A stretch of 64,000 bases of DNA from Bryobacteraceae bacterium (GCA_019752335.1 JAIEMJ010000030.1:297562-361561); one strand, 5' to 3'; shown: positions 35,265-43,823, counted from the stretch's first letter. The notes: a model not told the origin generated them from the sequence alone. Program-made: numbers and translations.

Positions 35265-36005
35265 TTATTTGGGGAGGAAGAGCAATATGGTGCCCAGAAA
35301 GGCGAGCGACAGGGCGATGCGCTCAAACCAGATTTCCGGCAGCACGTTCAGCAGATGGCGGCCCAGCAACGCGCCGGCGATCGCCGCCGGGGCCAGGGCC
35401 AGGTCAAACAGCAGGCTTTGGCAACTGAAGAGCCCGTGGTAGGCGTAGACCGGCGCCTTGGAGACGTTGACACAAAAGAAGAACCAGGCGCCCGTCGCGA
35501 CGAACTCCTCGCGCGGCAGGCGGCGGCTCAACAGATAGACGTTCATCACCGGTCCGGCGGCATTGGCCACCATCGTGGAGAAGCCCGCCGCGCCCCCGTA
35601 GAAGCCCGCGTACCACCAGGCGTCCACCGGCAACTGCGTCGCGCGCCGCCGACCGAGCCAAAAAAGGAACAGAATCGCCAGCATGATGCAGCCCACCAGC
35701 GGCCGCAGGACGCTCTCCGGGTAGCTGAGCGCGTAAGCGCCCGCGGCGAGCCCCAGGGCCACCGACGGCAGCAACGTGAAGAGGCGATTGGCGGCGGCGT
35801 GCCGGCGATAGTAGACGATGGCGAAGAGGTCAGCGACCAGGAGAATGGGCAGCAGCCAACCGGCCGAGAGCCGGGCGTCGCCGACGGTGAGGACGAAGAG
35901 CGGAATCGCCATGATGCCCAAACCGGGCATGCCGGTTTTTGCGAGTCCGATATTGAAGGCGCAGAAGAGGCCGACGGCCCACTTCCACCAGACGAGTTCC
36001 GGCAA
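35265..36005 (-). CDS. TauE/SafE-family membrane permease
   Basis: A 246-residue protein with about eight membrane helices of the TauE/SafE family, members of which export sulfite, sulfoacetate or other organic anions. The first repeat begins WWKWAVGLFCAFNIGLAKTG, and the second contains GFYGGAAGFSTMVANAAGPV, the paired N-G-x-G-x-G-type motif of this family. It lies nine bases after the PilZ stop and 18 bases before ssb on the same strand. The substrate is unknown. Confidence 0.9.
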   Translation of the reverse strand: MPELVWWKWAVGLFCAFNIGLAKTGMPGLGIMAIPLFVLTVGDARLSAGWLLPILLVADLFAIVYYRRHAAANRLFTLLPSVALGLAAGAYALSYPESVLRPLVGCIMLAILFLFWLGRRRATQLPVDAWWYAGFYGGAAGFSTMVANAAGPVMNVYLLSRRLPREEFVATGAWFFFCVNVSKAPVYAYHGLFSCQSLLFDLALAPAAIAGALLGRHLLNVLPEIWFERIALSLAFLGTILLFLPK

Positions 36006-36014
36006 TCTTCCAGT

Positions 36015-36389
36015 CTAGCTGACGTTCTTGGTGGCGCGCTCCAGGCTTCGCTGCACCAGGCGGCGGGGGTCCAGCATGTGCAGCGGCTTGAACTGGCTCC
36101 GCGACCAATGGCTGTCCGCGGCGAACTCAACGCCCAGGAAGTAGCCCACGGGCTCGCTGTACTTGCAGTAGCGCACTTCGCCCGCAAACGTGCCCCGGCT
36201 ATGTTGAATCCGCACCGGCGTGCCCAAGGGAAGCTCCTCTTCCACCTGGAGACACACGCCGTTGGTGGAGATGTCCTCCAGATTGGCGGTGGTCTCTTGG
36301 GGCTGTCCAGCCGCGTCCTGGTAAACCACGGTTACCAGATCCGCACAGAGCATTCGGGGTTTGGTGCGCCTATCGTGCATACGCTCCAT
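36015..36389 (-). CDS. PilZ-domain protein
   Basis: A 124-residue protein with the two PilZ signatures: an Arg-rich N-terminal switch (DRRTKPRM) and the DxSxxG element in LEDISTNGVCLQV. These bind cyclic di-GMP in active PilZ proteins, though acidobacteria also use PilZ-like domains that do not. A second in-frame ATG three codons in is an alternative start. It could act as a c-di-GMP-responsive adaptor, with no partner evident nearby. Confidence 0.85.
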   Translation of the reverse strand: MERMHDRRTKPRMLCADLVTVVYQDAAGQPQETTANLEDISTNGVCLQVEEELPLGTPVRIQHSRGTFAGEVRYCKYSEPVGYFLGVEFAADSHWSRSQFKPLHMLDPRRLVQRSLERATKNVS

Positions 36390-36489
36390 ATATCGACCTC
36401 CAGGGTGCTTGGGATTACCTAATTTGTAACGTCAATTTTTGCTTATGGTTGTAGTAGTACTTTGAGTCTATCCCGAAATGGTACTGGGC

Positions 36490-36525
36490 TTGCGCCAGCA
36501 GAAAATCTCCTGTAAATTACATGTT
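36490..36525 (+). promoter_or_regulatory. Phd/ParE operon promoter with palindromic operator, leaderless type
   Basis: TTGCGC (36490-36495) and TAAATT (36513-36518) are spaced by 17 bases. The -10 lies seven bases before the ATG at 36526 and no Shine-Dalgarno is present, so the message should be leaderless. The dyad TGTAA-A-TTACA (36511-36521) overlaps the -10, a good site for autorepression by Phd. Confidence 0.6.
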
Positions 36526-36819
36526 ATGTCCATCGATCTCGCCGACATCCGTTCCCTCAGCGACTTCCAACGCCATACGCGGGACTACATTCGCAAGTTG
36601 AAGGAGTCGGGCCGGCCCACCGTGCTCACTGTGAATGGCGAGGCTGAAGTCGTTGTGCAGAGCGCGGAAGCCTATCAGAAGCTACTTGACGATCAAGAAC
36701 TGCTGGCTGACCTTCGGGGTATCGGACGTGGCTTGGAGCAAGCGAAGCGTGGCGAAGGCCGGCCGATGCGAGACTTTCTGATCGCTTTAGGACTCGAACA
36801 CGGTATTGCGATCAAGTGA
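36526..36819 (+). CDS. Phd/YefM-family antitoxin
   Basis: A 97-residue antitoxin. The Phd fold is recognisable in IRSLSDFQRHTRDYIRKLKESGRPTVLTVNGEAEVVVQSAEAYQ, where the strand VLTVNGEAEVVV and following helix are typical; the C-terminal part (LLADLRGIGRGLEQAKRGEG) should bind the toxin. I chose the ATG at 36526 because the -10 element lies seven bases before it; a longer frame beginning at 36478 would include that promoter. The ParE-type toxin follows after four bases. Confidence 0.9.
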   Translation: MSIDLADIRSLSDFQRHTRDYIRKLKESGRPTVLTVNGEAEVVVQSAEAYQKLLDDQELLADLRGIGRGLEQAKRGEGRPMRDFLIALGLEHGIAIK

Positions 36820-36823
36820 AGCC

Positions 36824-37147
36824 GTGAAACGCTACACGGTCGTAGTCACGGCAGAGGCTCAGACAGGGATTCGAGAGTCTTTTCTCTACATTTTCGAACG
36901 CTCCCCTGAAAATGCGGCGGTTTGGTTACAGGGTCTCTATAACCAGATCGACACCTTGGAACGTACCCCCGAGCGCTGCGCCTATGCGCGCGAACGCATA
37001 TACCTGGACGAGGATCTGCGCCAGTTAATCTACAAATCTCATCGCGTCGTTTTTTGTGTGGATCACAAACAATCTGCGGTCTACGTGCTGCATGTCCGGC
37101 ACGGGAAACGCCGGGCCATCGGCGAACAGTTCGATGGCGATGAATGA
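36824..37147 (+). CDS. ParE/RelE-superfamily toxin
   Basis: About 107 residues of a RelE/ParE fold: AEAQTGIRESFLYIFERSPENAAVWLQGLYNQIDTLERTPERC forms the two N-terminal helices, followed by strands DLRQLIYKSHRVVFCVDHK and VYVLHVRHGKRR. Members either cleave mRNA on ribosomes or poison gyrase; the motif at the end (HVRHGKR) resembles ParE more than RelE, but this is not decisive. A GTG at 36824, four bases after the antitoxin stop, is the likely start; a TTG at 36806 overlapping the antitoxin is an alternative. It looks intact. Confidence 0.87.
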   Translation: MKRYTVVVTAEAQTGIRESFLYIFERSPENAAVWLQGLYNQIDTLERTPERCAYARERIYLDEDLRQLIYKSHRVVFCVDHKQSAVYVLHVRHGKRRAIGEQFDGDE

Positions 37148-37299
37148 CCACTGGCGCCGCCCAAAGACTGCTGCTTTGGAGCAAGATTGTAGGCTGCCTT
37201 GCTGCGTCTTCCCCTGTCGGCCAACGAAGTCGGCACTCGCAATAGAGTAGAGCAAAGCGCGCCAAGGTTGACTGCACGTTGTGGCATCATCCAGTTAGG

Positions 37300-38316
37300 A
37301 TGAACGAAGAGCAAACGGTCGATGACAATTTGGAAGACTGGCGCCGCCGCATTTCCTCGGTAGTAGCAGTCGGACTTTCCCCCTCTGTCGTACACTGCGA
37401 TAATTTCAACGCATTTGTATTCACCAACCATGCCGACGATCTCGGGGGTATTCAAAGATGGGTCGAGGCCCTTGGGGGCGACTGGGTGTATCGCGGCCAG
37501 CGGGACGAGGCATGGGCGCTTGAAACGGCCATCGACCGGGCATCGAAGCGGTGGGTAAAGCTGCCAACGCATGATGGGCGAGAGAATCCGGGTCACATGC
37601 TGTTGAATCCGTCTGGCAACGAAAAGAATATGCTAGAAGAGTTCCGCCGCCGAGCTCATCATTTCCTTAGTTCAACGCCAGCCGATCATGAGATTTTAGA
37701 TTGGTTGACTCTCATGCAACACTACGGCGCCCCTACTAGAATGTTAGATTGGTCTCACTCGCCGTATGTAGCTGGGTACTTTGCTATTGAGAAACTGGCG
37801 CTAGAACACAGTCGCGGGCATGCTATCTGGGCGATTTCCCTCGAATGGCTCCGAACAAGGTCCAACGAAGATCTCAGTCGCGTGGACGACTTCTTTGCCA
37901 CCGGGTCCGCCTGGGCTGATGCAAGGAAGCGAGCAAGTCGAATCAACGCTCTCCTTCAGGCAGACATGGAGAATGTCTTCGCACGGACACCGGATGTCGT
38001 AACAGCAGCCAGCAGTTTCCGTGTCAATGAAAGACAAGCCGCACAGCAGGGCGTGTCCCTATTTGTGTTGAGCCATCTAAGCCGTTTCAGAATCAGCCTG
38101 CTCCGAATGATGGAAGAGCCCTCATTGGTTCAAGAGCCAGTCCTTCGAAAGCTAGTCCTGAAGCCTCAGGCACGATTGGAACTTCTGAGGGAACTCAAGC
38201 GGATGAACATTACAGGGGCATCTCTTTTTCCAGGGCTCGACGGATTCTCGCGGGGACTAAGGATCAATTTGGAACTTGAGGTGGACGCGGCGAAGCGAAG
38301 TATCGAGGGCCGCTAG
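37300..38316 (+). CDS. FRG-domain protein
   Basis: A 338-residue cytoplasmic protein with an FRG domain, named for its conserved F/Y-R-G motif, seen here as WVYRGQRDEAWALETAIDRA. The second conserved block is LTLMQHYGAPTRMLDWSHSP followed by YVAGYFAIE. The domain's biochemical function is unknown; FRG genes are scattered in bacteria, often near phage-related or toxin-antitoxin genes. The C-terminal third is charged and helical. The ATG at 37300 was chosen over an upstream start seven codons earlier because TTAGG lies just before it. Codon use is less GC-biased than in flanking housekeeping genes, consistent with transfer. It sits 152 bases downstream of the Phd/ParE operon. Confidence 0.85.
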   Translation: MNEEQTVDDNLEDWRRRISSVVAVGLSPSVVHCDNFNAFVFTNHADDLGGIQRWVEALGGDWVYRGQRDEAWALETAIDRASKRWVKLPTHDGRENPGHMLLNPSGNEKNMLEEFRRRAHHFLSSTPADHEILDWLTLMQHYGAPTRMLDWSHSPYVAGYFAIEKLALEHSRGHAIWAISLEWLRTRSNEDLSRVDDFFATGSAWADARKRASRINALLQADMENVFARTPDVVTAASSFRVNERQAAQQGVSLFVLSHLSRFRISLLRMMEEPSLVQEPVLRKLVLKPQARLELLRELKRMNITGASLFPGLDGFSRGLRINLELEVDAAKRSIEGR

Positions 38317-38387
38317 CCTCTCGAATCAATCGCTTTCCAGTCCGGGCGGCCCCATTTTTCGGCGTCTCAGAACGCCAGGTCAAGGGC

Positions 38388-38414
38388 AATTGCGCAACAG
38401 GATGTTGCACAATT
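38388..38414. repeat. Inverted repeat after FRG gene
   Basis: AATTGCGCAACA and TGTTGCACAATT form 12-base arms with one mismatch around a 3-base loop. It lies 70 bases after the FRG stop, between convergent units. No T-run follows, so terminator function is uncertain. Confidence 0.5.
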
Positions 38415-38515
38415 TCATGAGCAGAGGCAATGCAGATGGATCACATTCACAATAAATGCCTGAGTGACAAGGACACAGTCGGCTGGCGGGGGCGATTCTT
38501 GATCGCTCCCCAGAC

Positions 38516-39180
38516 TCAGCCCGTCGAAGCCTGTCGCACCCGCTCTGCCAAATCTGCCGAAATCCACAGCGCCGGTCCCGCCGGACCACCCAGACGGTAC
38601 TCCATGCCCTCCCGAAACCAGACCTTCTTTGGGCTGACCGTAATGTCCGACCAGGGAATGAAAAGCGGCGCATGGCCCAACCGAAAGGGGATCATCATGG
38701 CCAGATAGAGTCCCTCTTGGTTGGCCCCGATACTTAGGACATTTACGCAGGTTTACCCAACCAAGCTGGCCACTTTGCATGCGTCAAAGCTTACCCACAA
38801 ACTTGTCATTCGCCCGGTAGCGGCTGGCCAGTCCTCGCCAACCTGACACAAAGCCCAGCAGGAAAAGCACCGTAAGCCACACCAGCGCGAAAAGACCAAG
38901 CAGGGGCCAAATCTGTGCAGTTGACGAATCCACGCCTTGATGATAGACGATAACCCGATCCTGCGACGCATGACCCGCGCCTTCGAACTGGTCTTCATCT
39001 CGAGATGAGCGTGACCCGTTTGCGCCGGATCGGCTGGTAATTCATCTCCGGTCGGCACGCGGGTCTGGCGGCAATTTTCACAAGTGCGGTTTGGCTCGCC
39101 GGCAACGAGAAGTTCTGCATGCCTGAGGCCTCGACGAGCACAGTAGATAAAGGGAGCCCCGTCCTGCCACGAGCGAGCCT
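38516..39180 (-). pseudogene. Decayed zinc-ribbon membrane protein gene with frameshifts
   Basis: No single frame spans this stretch, but joined minus-strand frames read as one protein. The N-terminal part (39180 to about 39000) contains a CxxC (TCENC). After a frame change come VYHQGVDSS and a membrane segment (IWPLLGLFALVWLTVLFLLG) and GWRGLASRYRAND. A short piece in another frame gives MQSGQLGWVNLRKC, and the last frame begins LSIGANQEGLYLAMM and contains PLFIPWSDI before its stop at 38516. At least three shifts are needed. The 5' end is missing: it abuts the esterase stop. The family seems to be an unnamed conserved membrane protein; its function is unknown. Confidence 0.65.
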
Positions 39181-40146
39181 TTAGGCGAAGGCTTCGGCCA
39201 GCTTTGACACCGCGAGATCGACGGCCGTGCGGGCGGCTTCGGTCTCTGCGAGATCATTCAGCATCACGAAATCGTGAATCGTGGCTTGAAACCGGACCGC
39301 CGTCACTTCGACGCCCGCCTGAATCAGCTTCAAGGCGTAGGCTTCGCCTTCATCGCGCAGGACGTCGTTGGCCGCGGTGACGACCAGAGCCGGGGGCATG
39401 CCCGTGAGTTCCGCGACGGTGGCGCGGTTGGGCGATACGGTGGGCTCGTCATGCGTGGCGGGATCCGGCGCGTACGCGTCCCAAAACCAGGCCATCGCCG
39501 CTTGGGTGAGCCAGGGGCCCTCCGCGAACTCGCGATACGATGCGGTGTCTAACCTCGCGTCGGTTACCGGATAAAACAGGATTTGACAACAAATGCGCGG
39601 CCCTCCTCGTTGCTTCGCCAACATCGCTACGGCCGTAGCCATATTGGCGCCGGCACTATCTCCCACGACGGCGAGTTGGGAACCGTTGAGGTTGAGTTCG
39701 TTGCCATGTTCCGCAAGGTATGTGGTCGCGGCATAGGCTTCTTCCAGCGCGGTCGGATATTGGGCTTCGGGGGAGCGAGTGAATTTCACGAAGACCACGG
39801 CAGCGTCGGCGCCCACGGCCAACGCGCGAATGAGCCGATCATGCGTGTTCTCACTGCCAAGGATCCAGCCCCCTCCGTGAAAGAAGAGGATAACCGGAAG
39901 TGGGCGGTGCGAGCCGGTGGGGCGGACGATCCGCACATCGACTTGCCCGTTCGGACCGATCGGCAGGCTGCGGTCTTCGATTCGGGCGGGAAACGCGCCG
40001 TTGAAGCCGGACTGTGCTTTCTCCAGCACGAGGCGCGCTTCTGCCGGGGCAAGTGTGTAGATCGGTGGGCCGCCTTCGGCGGCGGCCGCGTCGAGAAACT
40101 GCTGGACTTGGGCTTCGAGGATCATGCTGATAGTACGAGGTTCCAT
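39181..40146 (-). CDS. Alpha/beta hydrolase, hormone-sensitive-lipase family esterase
   Basis: A 321-residue cytoplasmic esterase. Family IV/HSL signatures are present: oxyanion motif FFHGGGWILGS, nucleophile elbow GDSAGANMA, and the acid and base of the triad toward the C-terminus (ANDVLRDEGEAYA and ATIHDF, with His). It should hydrolyse short acyl esters. Two starts are possible, the ATG at 40146 and another seven codons in; neither has a Shine-Dalgarno. It is flanked on both sides by pseudogenes and an unknown gene, so it may be a relic of an accessory segment, though the gene itself is intact. Confidence 0.9.
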   Translation of the reverse strand: MEPRTISMILEAQVQQFLDAAAAEGGPPIYTLAPAEARLVLEKAQSGFNGAFPARIEDRSLPIGPNGQVDVRIVRPTGSHRPLPVILFFHGGGWILGSENTHDRLIRALAVGADAAVVFVKFTRSPEAQYPTALEEAYAATTYLAEHGNELNLNGSQLAVVGDSAGANMATAVAMLAKQRGGPRICCQILFYPVTDARLDTASYREFAEGPWLTQAAMAWFWDAYAPDPATHDEPTVSPNRATVAELTGMPPALVVTAANDVLRDEGEAYALKLIQAGVEVTAVRFQATIHDFVMLNDLAETEAARTAVDLAVSKLAEAFA

Positions 40147-40182
40147 GGTGTCTGGTTTGCGTCGGAGGCTTGCCTCTCCACC

Positions 40183-40632
40183 TCAAGTGAGCTCTGCGGG
40201 CACCGCGGAGGACACGAGCGACTCGATGCCGCCGCGAATGTAGTAGTCCATGGCCTGTGGCCGCCAGGGACCCACGATCTCCTGCGCCCGCAGCGCTTCA
40301 GACTCAGTAGGGCAATGTACGGCCACAAAACCCGCGCCGGCCTTAGCTCGCTGTTCGTCGCGCAACGCATTCGCCCCTTCGGTGTCCGTCAAACGGGAAA
40401 TCGCGGACATGATCATCCCCGTGGCGGTCGAGCGTATTTCACCCAGGTACTCCAGCAGTTCGCGGGCCGATATAAAGCGCACGCTGTCATGGTCAAATCC
40501 GTCCTGCAGCAACGCCTGGGTGGCGTCTTGCGCCGCTGAGTAAGACCGGAAGGAGATGATGGCGAACGTCATGGGGTAAAAAACGCCCATGGAGGTTGGG
40601 GCATCCCTAAAAAACTGCGTCAAATGCTGCAT
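40183..40632 (-). CDS. Protein of unknown function, general-stress-like
   Basis: About 149 residues from the ATG at 40632, which has AGAAGGA eight bases upstream. The N-terminal half (FAIISFRSYSAAQDATQALLQDGFDHDSVRFIS) has the beta-alpha-beta pattern of ferredoxin-like domains often seen in heat- or stress-induced YflT-like proteins; the rest repeats a similar pattern (GAGFVAVHCPTESEALRAQEIV). No membrane helix or signal peptide. It lies 36 bases upstream of the esterase gene on the same strand. I do not recognise a specific function. Confidence 0.6.
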   Translation of the reverse strand: MQHLTQFFRDAPTSMGVFYPMTFAIISFRSYSAAQDATQALLQDGFDHDSVRFISARELLEYLGEIRSTATGMIMSAISRLTDTEGANALRDEQRAKAGAGFVAVHCPTESEALRAQEIVGPWRPQAMDYYIRGGIESLVSSAVPAELT

Positions 40633-40755
40633 ATCCGAATCCTTCTGGAGGCAAATTCTGCCGTCATGGAGCCATCCGTCGGGCCCCTGCGAGTCATAGG
40701 GCACGTTAAGGGCCAACTCTGCCAATTTTCCCGATGTCCACAGAGCGGAGACCTG

Positions 40756-41186
40756 CTATTCAGCCAGGCCGTCGGTATCGAGGCCGGGTGCAAACTCTCC
40801 TTCGATTTGCTCGATGGTTGGCAAACTGCCTTGGAGCTGTGCGGACAACTGGTCGAGACAACGGAATTCGGCGACCCCCATAGTTTCTTGCTCTTGCAGA
40901 GAATCAGCCCCAGGCTGGGGTTATCACTCGGGTGCTTTAGCGTGTCATCGACGGCGGCGAGATCTCCGGTTGAAAGGGCTCCGCCTTCAGCTCAATGACG
41001 ACGTAGCACCGCAGCTTCAGATGGTAGAAGAGCAGATCGAGCCGGTAGTCCTCCCCCGCGATCTCCAGCGGATATTGCGAGTACAGAACGACCAACTCCT
41101 AGTTGGGGGCACCCGCGGCACGCATCTGCGCCGACTGGATGCGCTCCTTGATGGCCGCCAGAAGCTGGGCGTAGCTTTGTCGATGC
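40756..41186 (-). pseudogene. Broken DUF1016 (YhcG-type) PD-(D/E)XK nuclease gene
   Basis: One frame gives YAQLLAAIKERIQSAQMRAA, the N-terminal helix of DUF1016 proteins, then an in-frame TAG at the position of the conserved NRELxxLYW segment. After LVVLYSQY it jumps directly to the C-terminal nuclease core (IAGEDYRLDLLFYHLKLRCY, then VVIELKAEPF), so the middle is deleted. A frameshift follows, and the other frames give VDDTLKHPSDNPSLGLILCK and finally LDQLSAQLQGSLPTIEQIE, ending at a TAG at 40756. The intact family has about 330-370 residues and is linked to restriction-like or phage-defence loci. Here the gene is clearly dead. Its 5' end abuts the sulfatase stop codon. Confidence 0.8.
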
Positions 41187-42632
41187 TTACTTGCGCCGCC
41201 AGGTCTGTTTCACCGGATCAAAATCGTATGCAGCTTTCTCCGGCGCCGACGGCGCGTTCTTCGTGGGCAGATACCGGCCGAGCTTCTGCTTCAACGACGC
41301 ATACCGGGGCTGCGACGCCAGATTCTCCCATTCGTTCGGATCGGCGCGACGGTCATAGAGTTCTTCGCCACCATCCCGATAGCGCGTATAGCGCCAGCGC
41401 TCGTCGCGCACGGAGTGATTGCCCTCGAGATACGTCGACACCGTGGGCGGACGCTTGGCCTTCGCGTTCTTGAGCAACGGCGCCAGGCTGAGCCCTTCGA
41501 GGTCGGGGCGCTTGGGCAGTTGGCACAGGTCGACCAGCGTGGGATAGATATCGAGCAGGTTGACGGGTTGCGTCCGCGTGACGCCTGGCTCGCGGATTCC
41601 CGCGCCGGCCCAGATCATCGGCACGTGCGTCGAGCGCTCCCACAGCGTGCTCTTGTGCCAATGCTGCTTCTCGCCCAAGTGCCATCCGTTGTCGGACCAA
41701 AAGACGATCGTCGTATTCTTCGCGTAGGCGCTTGCATCCAGGGCGTCGAGTAACTGGCCGATCATGGCGTCGGCGAAAGAGATACTCGCCAGATAGGCGC
41801 GCACCGCGTCTTTCCATTTATTCTCGCGCACGATTCGCTCGTGCTCTTCCCGCCGGAAAGCGGCCATTTCCTGGGCGCCCTTGGGTAAGTCGTTTAAGTC
41901 ATCGGCTTTGATGGGCGGCAGAGTGATTTTGTCGGCCGGGTATAAGTCAAAGTAACTCTGCGGCGCGAACATCGGTATGTGCGGATGGAAGAGTCCGATA
42001 GCCAGGAAAAAAGGCTTGTCGTGCCGGCGCTGCAGAAACTCCTGCCCGAAGCGGACAGCTTTCATGTCGCCGTACTCGCGCTCTGGCTTACTCAATACGC
42101 CCCAGTCGAACTCGCCTTGAAAATTGCGCAAGCCATTGAATGGGTGCCCGGGCGGATTGGGTTCTTTCTTCACCCACGGATAGTAGTCCAGACGGCGATA
42201 CCAGTTATCGTCGAACTCCTGTAACTGAAACTCGTCCCACTGGTCCGGCGGATTATGGCCGATGACGTGGTGATAGACCTTGCCCGCGCCGGCCGCGTGG
42301 TAGCCGTTGGCGCGAAAGAATTGCGGAATCGTCACCGCGTTCGGCAGCACCGGACGCCACCACTGCTCGTTGTTGTAGATGCCCGTTGACGACGGACGCA
42401 GGCCCGTAAACAAGGCCGTGCGCGACGGGTTACACAAGGGCGAAGCGCAATGAGCATTCGAGAAAAGGACGCCGCGTTGCGCCAGCCGGTCCAGATTCGG
42501 CGTCCTCACGCCGGGGTAACCGCGCAGGCAGCCGATCCAGTCGTTCAAGTCGTCCACCGACAGAAACAGGACGTTGGGCCGCGCATCCACGGCCGCCAGC
42601 GCCGCGCCGAGGAAGCCGCGCCGAGTAATCAT
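41187..42632 (-). CDS. Secreted sulfatase, iduronate-2-sulfatase-like
   Basis: A 481-residue type I sulfatase. The Tat-like start MITRRGFLGAALAA is followed by metal-binding D27-D28 (FLSVDDLNDW) and the formylglycine motif C67-N-P-S-R71. The block VFWSDNGWHLGEKQHWHKST is characteristic of the iduronate-2-sulfatase subgroup, which removes 2-O-sulfates from uronic acids. The actual substrate here is open. Its ATG overlaps the stop of the enolase-superfamily gene (ATGA), so it is the third gene of an esterase, enolase-superfamily, sulfatase operon. It needs a formylglycine-generating enzyme, not encoded in this window. Confidence 0.9.
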   Translation of the reverse strand: MITRRGFLGAALAAVDARPNVLFLSVDDLNDWIGCLRGYPGVRTPNLDRLAQRGVLFSNAHCASPLCNPSRTALFTGLRPSSTGIYNNEQWWRPVLPNAVTIPQFFRANGYHAAGAGKVYHHVIGHNPPDQWDEFQLQEFDDNWYRRLDYYPWVKKEPNPPGHPFNGLRNFQGEFDWGVLSKPEREYGDMKAVRFGQEFLQRRHDKPFFLAIGLFHPHIPMFAPQSYFDLYPADKITLPPIKADDLNDLPKGAQEMAAFRREEHERIVRENKWKDAVRAYLASISFADAMIGQLLDALDASAYAKNTTIVFWSDNGWHLGEKQHWHKSTLWERSTHVPMIWAGAGIREPGVTRTQPVNLLDIYPTLVDLCQLPKRPDLEGLSLAPLLKNAKAKRPPTVSTYLEGNHSVRDERWRYTRYRDGGEELYDRRADPNEWENLASQPRYASLKQKLGRYLPTKNAPSAPEKAAYDFDPVKQTWRRK

Positions 42633-43822
42633 TCGGGCCTCCCCGTCGGCGGACGCCGGCTGGGGCCCTGATACGGGCAGCGCCGCTCCCACGCGGGCCA
42701 ATCCATCTTTACGCCGAGCCCCGGCTGGCTAGGCGGGGTGACGCGTCCGTTCTTCTGCACCGGGTAAGTGCCCTGCGTCAATTCCGTAAATACCGTGTCA
42801 TGCACCGCGTCCCACTCCTGCATCAAAAAGTTACGACAAGAATTCATCGCCTGGAGGCTCGCCACATGCGCCACGGGCCCGTACCACATGTGCGGCGAAA
42901 TCTCGACGCCCTCAATGTCGCCGAGCTCCGCGATGCGGCGCAGTTCGCTGATCCCGCCGCAATGGATCACGTCGGGCTGCAGAATGCGCGCGCCGCGATG
43001 CTCCAGCAGCGTGCGAAATTCATGCCGGCTCACCAGGCCCTCTCCGGTGGCAATCGGAATCGGGCTTTGCGCCGCCAAGTCGCCTAAGGCGCGCGGATTC
43101 TCGCGCCACGTGGGCTCCTCGAGAAACATCACGCGATAAGGCGCCAGGGCTCGGCTGAGTTCGATCGCCGTGCGGACCGTGAACGTCTCGGCGAGCTCGA
43201 GCGCGATGTCGAAATCCTCGCCCGCCGCCTCGCGTACCGCCTTCACCTCGGCCACGGTGCGTTGCAGCCGCTGCCATTCGGTGCCGCCGCGAAAGACGAT
43301 CCACTTCACCGCCGTCCAGCCATCGGCCTTGGACTTACGCGCCAGCTCACCGAGCGCCGCGGGGGTGCGCGGGTTCACGTCCTGGCTCCAGTGGGAGTAG
43401 TAAACGCGCAAGGGCTTCGCCTGCGCGCCGCCCAGCAGACGCCAGATGGGCACGCCGAGGCGTTGTGCTTCGAGGTCCCACAGGGCGATATCGAGCGCGG
43501 CCAGCGCGGTATTCATGACGGATCCATCGCGCCAGCGCGAGAGCGTATAGTAAGCGCGATTCCAGTGATCCTCCACGCCGGCCGGATCCTGTCCCACGAA
43601 GTAGGGTTCGAGCCAACGAATCGCCTGCTCGACGATGTCGACGCGCCCCGGCAAAGATCCTTCGCCGATGCCCACCGCGCCCGAGTCCGTTACCACTTCG
43701 AGAAAGAGTAAGTCCCGGCCGGAGAGCGTAAACTTGCGAATTTCAAACTTACGAATCTTCGTGGGGGCGGGCGCGGCGAACGCAGCCATCGGAACACAAC
43801 TAAGAAAAGCGCGGCGCTGCAT
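42629..43822 (-). CDS. Enolase-superfamily sugar acid dehydratase-like protein
   Basis: A 397-residue member of the mandelate racemase/muconate lactonising group, closest in pattern to galactonate dehydratases. The N-terminal capping domain has ALAALDIALWDLEAQRLGVPIWRLLGG. Recognisable barrel elements are FLEEPTW (second metal ligand), ATGEGL (third), LQPDVIHCGG and SPHMWYGP with a His. At the first ligand strand the usual D-x-H/N is replaced by E209-L-A (in ALELAETF), so both metal binding and the usual general base are altered. The N-terminus (RRAFLSCVPMAAFAAPAPT) is a signal peptide, unusual for this mostly cytoplasmic family. Starts one base after the esterase gene ends. Confidence 0.82.
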   Translation of the reverse strand: MQRRAFLSCVPMAAFAAPAPTKIRKFEIRKFTLSGRDLLFLEVVTDSGAVGIGEGSLPGRVDIVEQAIRWLEPYFVGQDPAGVEDHWNRAYYTLSRWRDGSVMNTALAALDIALWDLEAQRLGVPIWRLLGGAQAKPLRVYYSHWSQDVNPRTPAALGELARKSKADGWTAVKWIVFRGGTEWQRLQRTVAEVKAVREAAGEDFDIALELAETFTVRTAIELSRALAPYRVMFLEEPTWRENPRALGDLAAQSPIPIATGEGLVSRHEFRTLLEHRGARILQPDVIHCGGISELRRIAELGDIEGVEISPHMWYGPVAHVASLQAMNSCRNFLMQEWDAVHDTVFTELTQGTYPVQKNGRVTPPSQPGLGVKMDWPAWERRCPYQGPSRRPPTGRPE

Positions 43823-43823
43823 C

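Noticed and set aside
38388..38414. Rho-independent terminator for the FRG gene
   Set aside because: The stem is good but no run of T follows on either strand; kept only as an inverted repeat.
36390..41190. Prophage or integrative element
   Set aside because: No integrase, transposase, phage structural gene, tRNA or flanking direct repeat could be found, so the stretch is described only as accessory and decaying.
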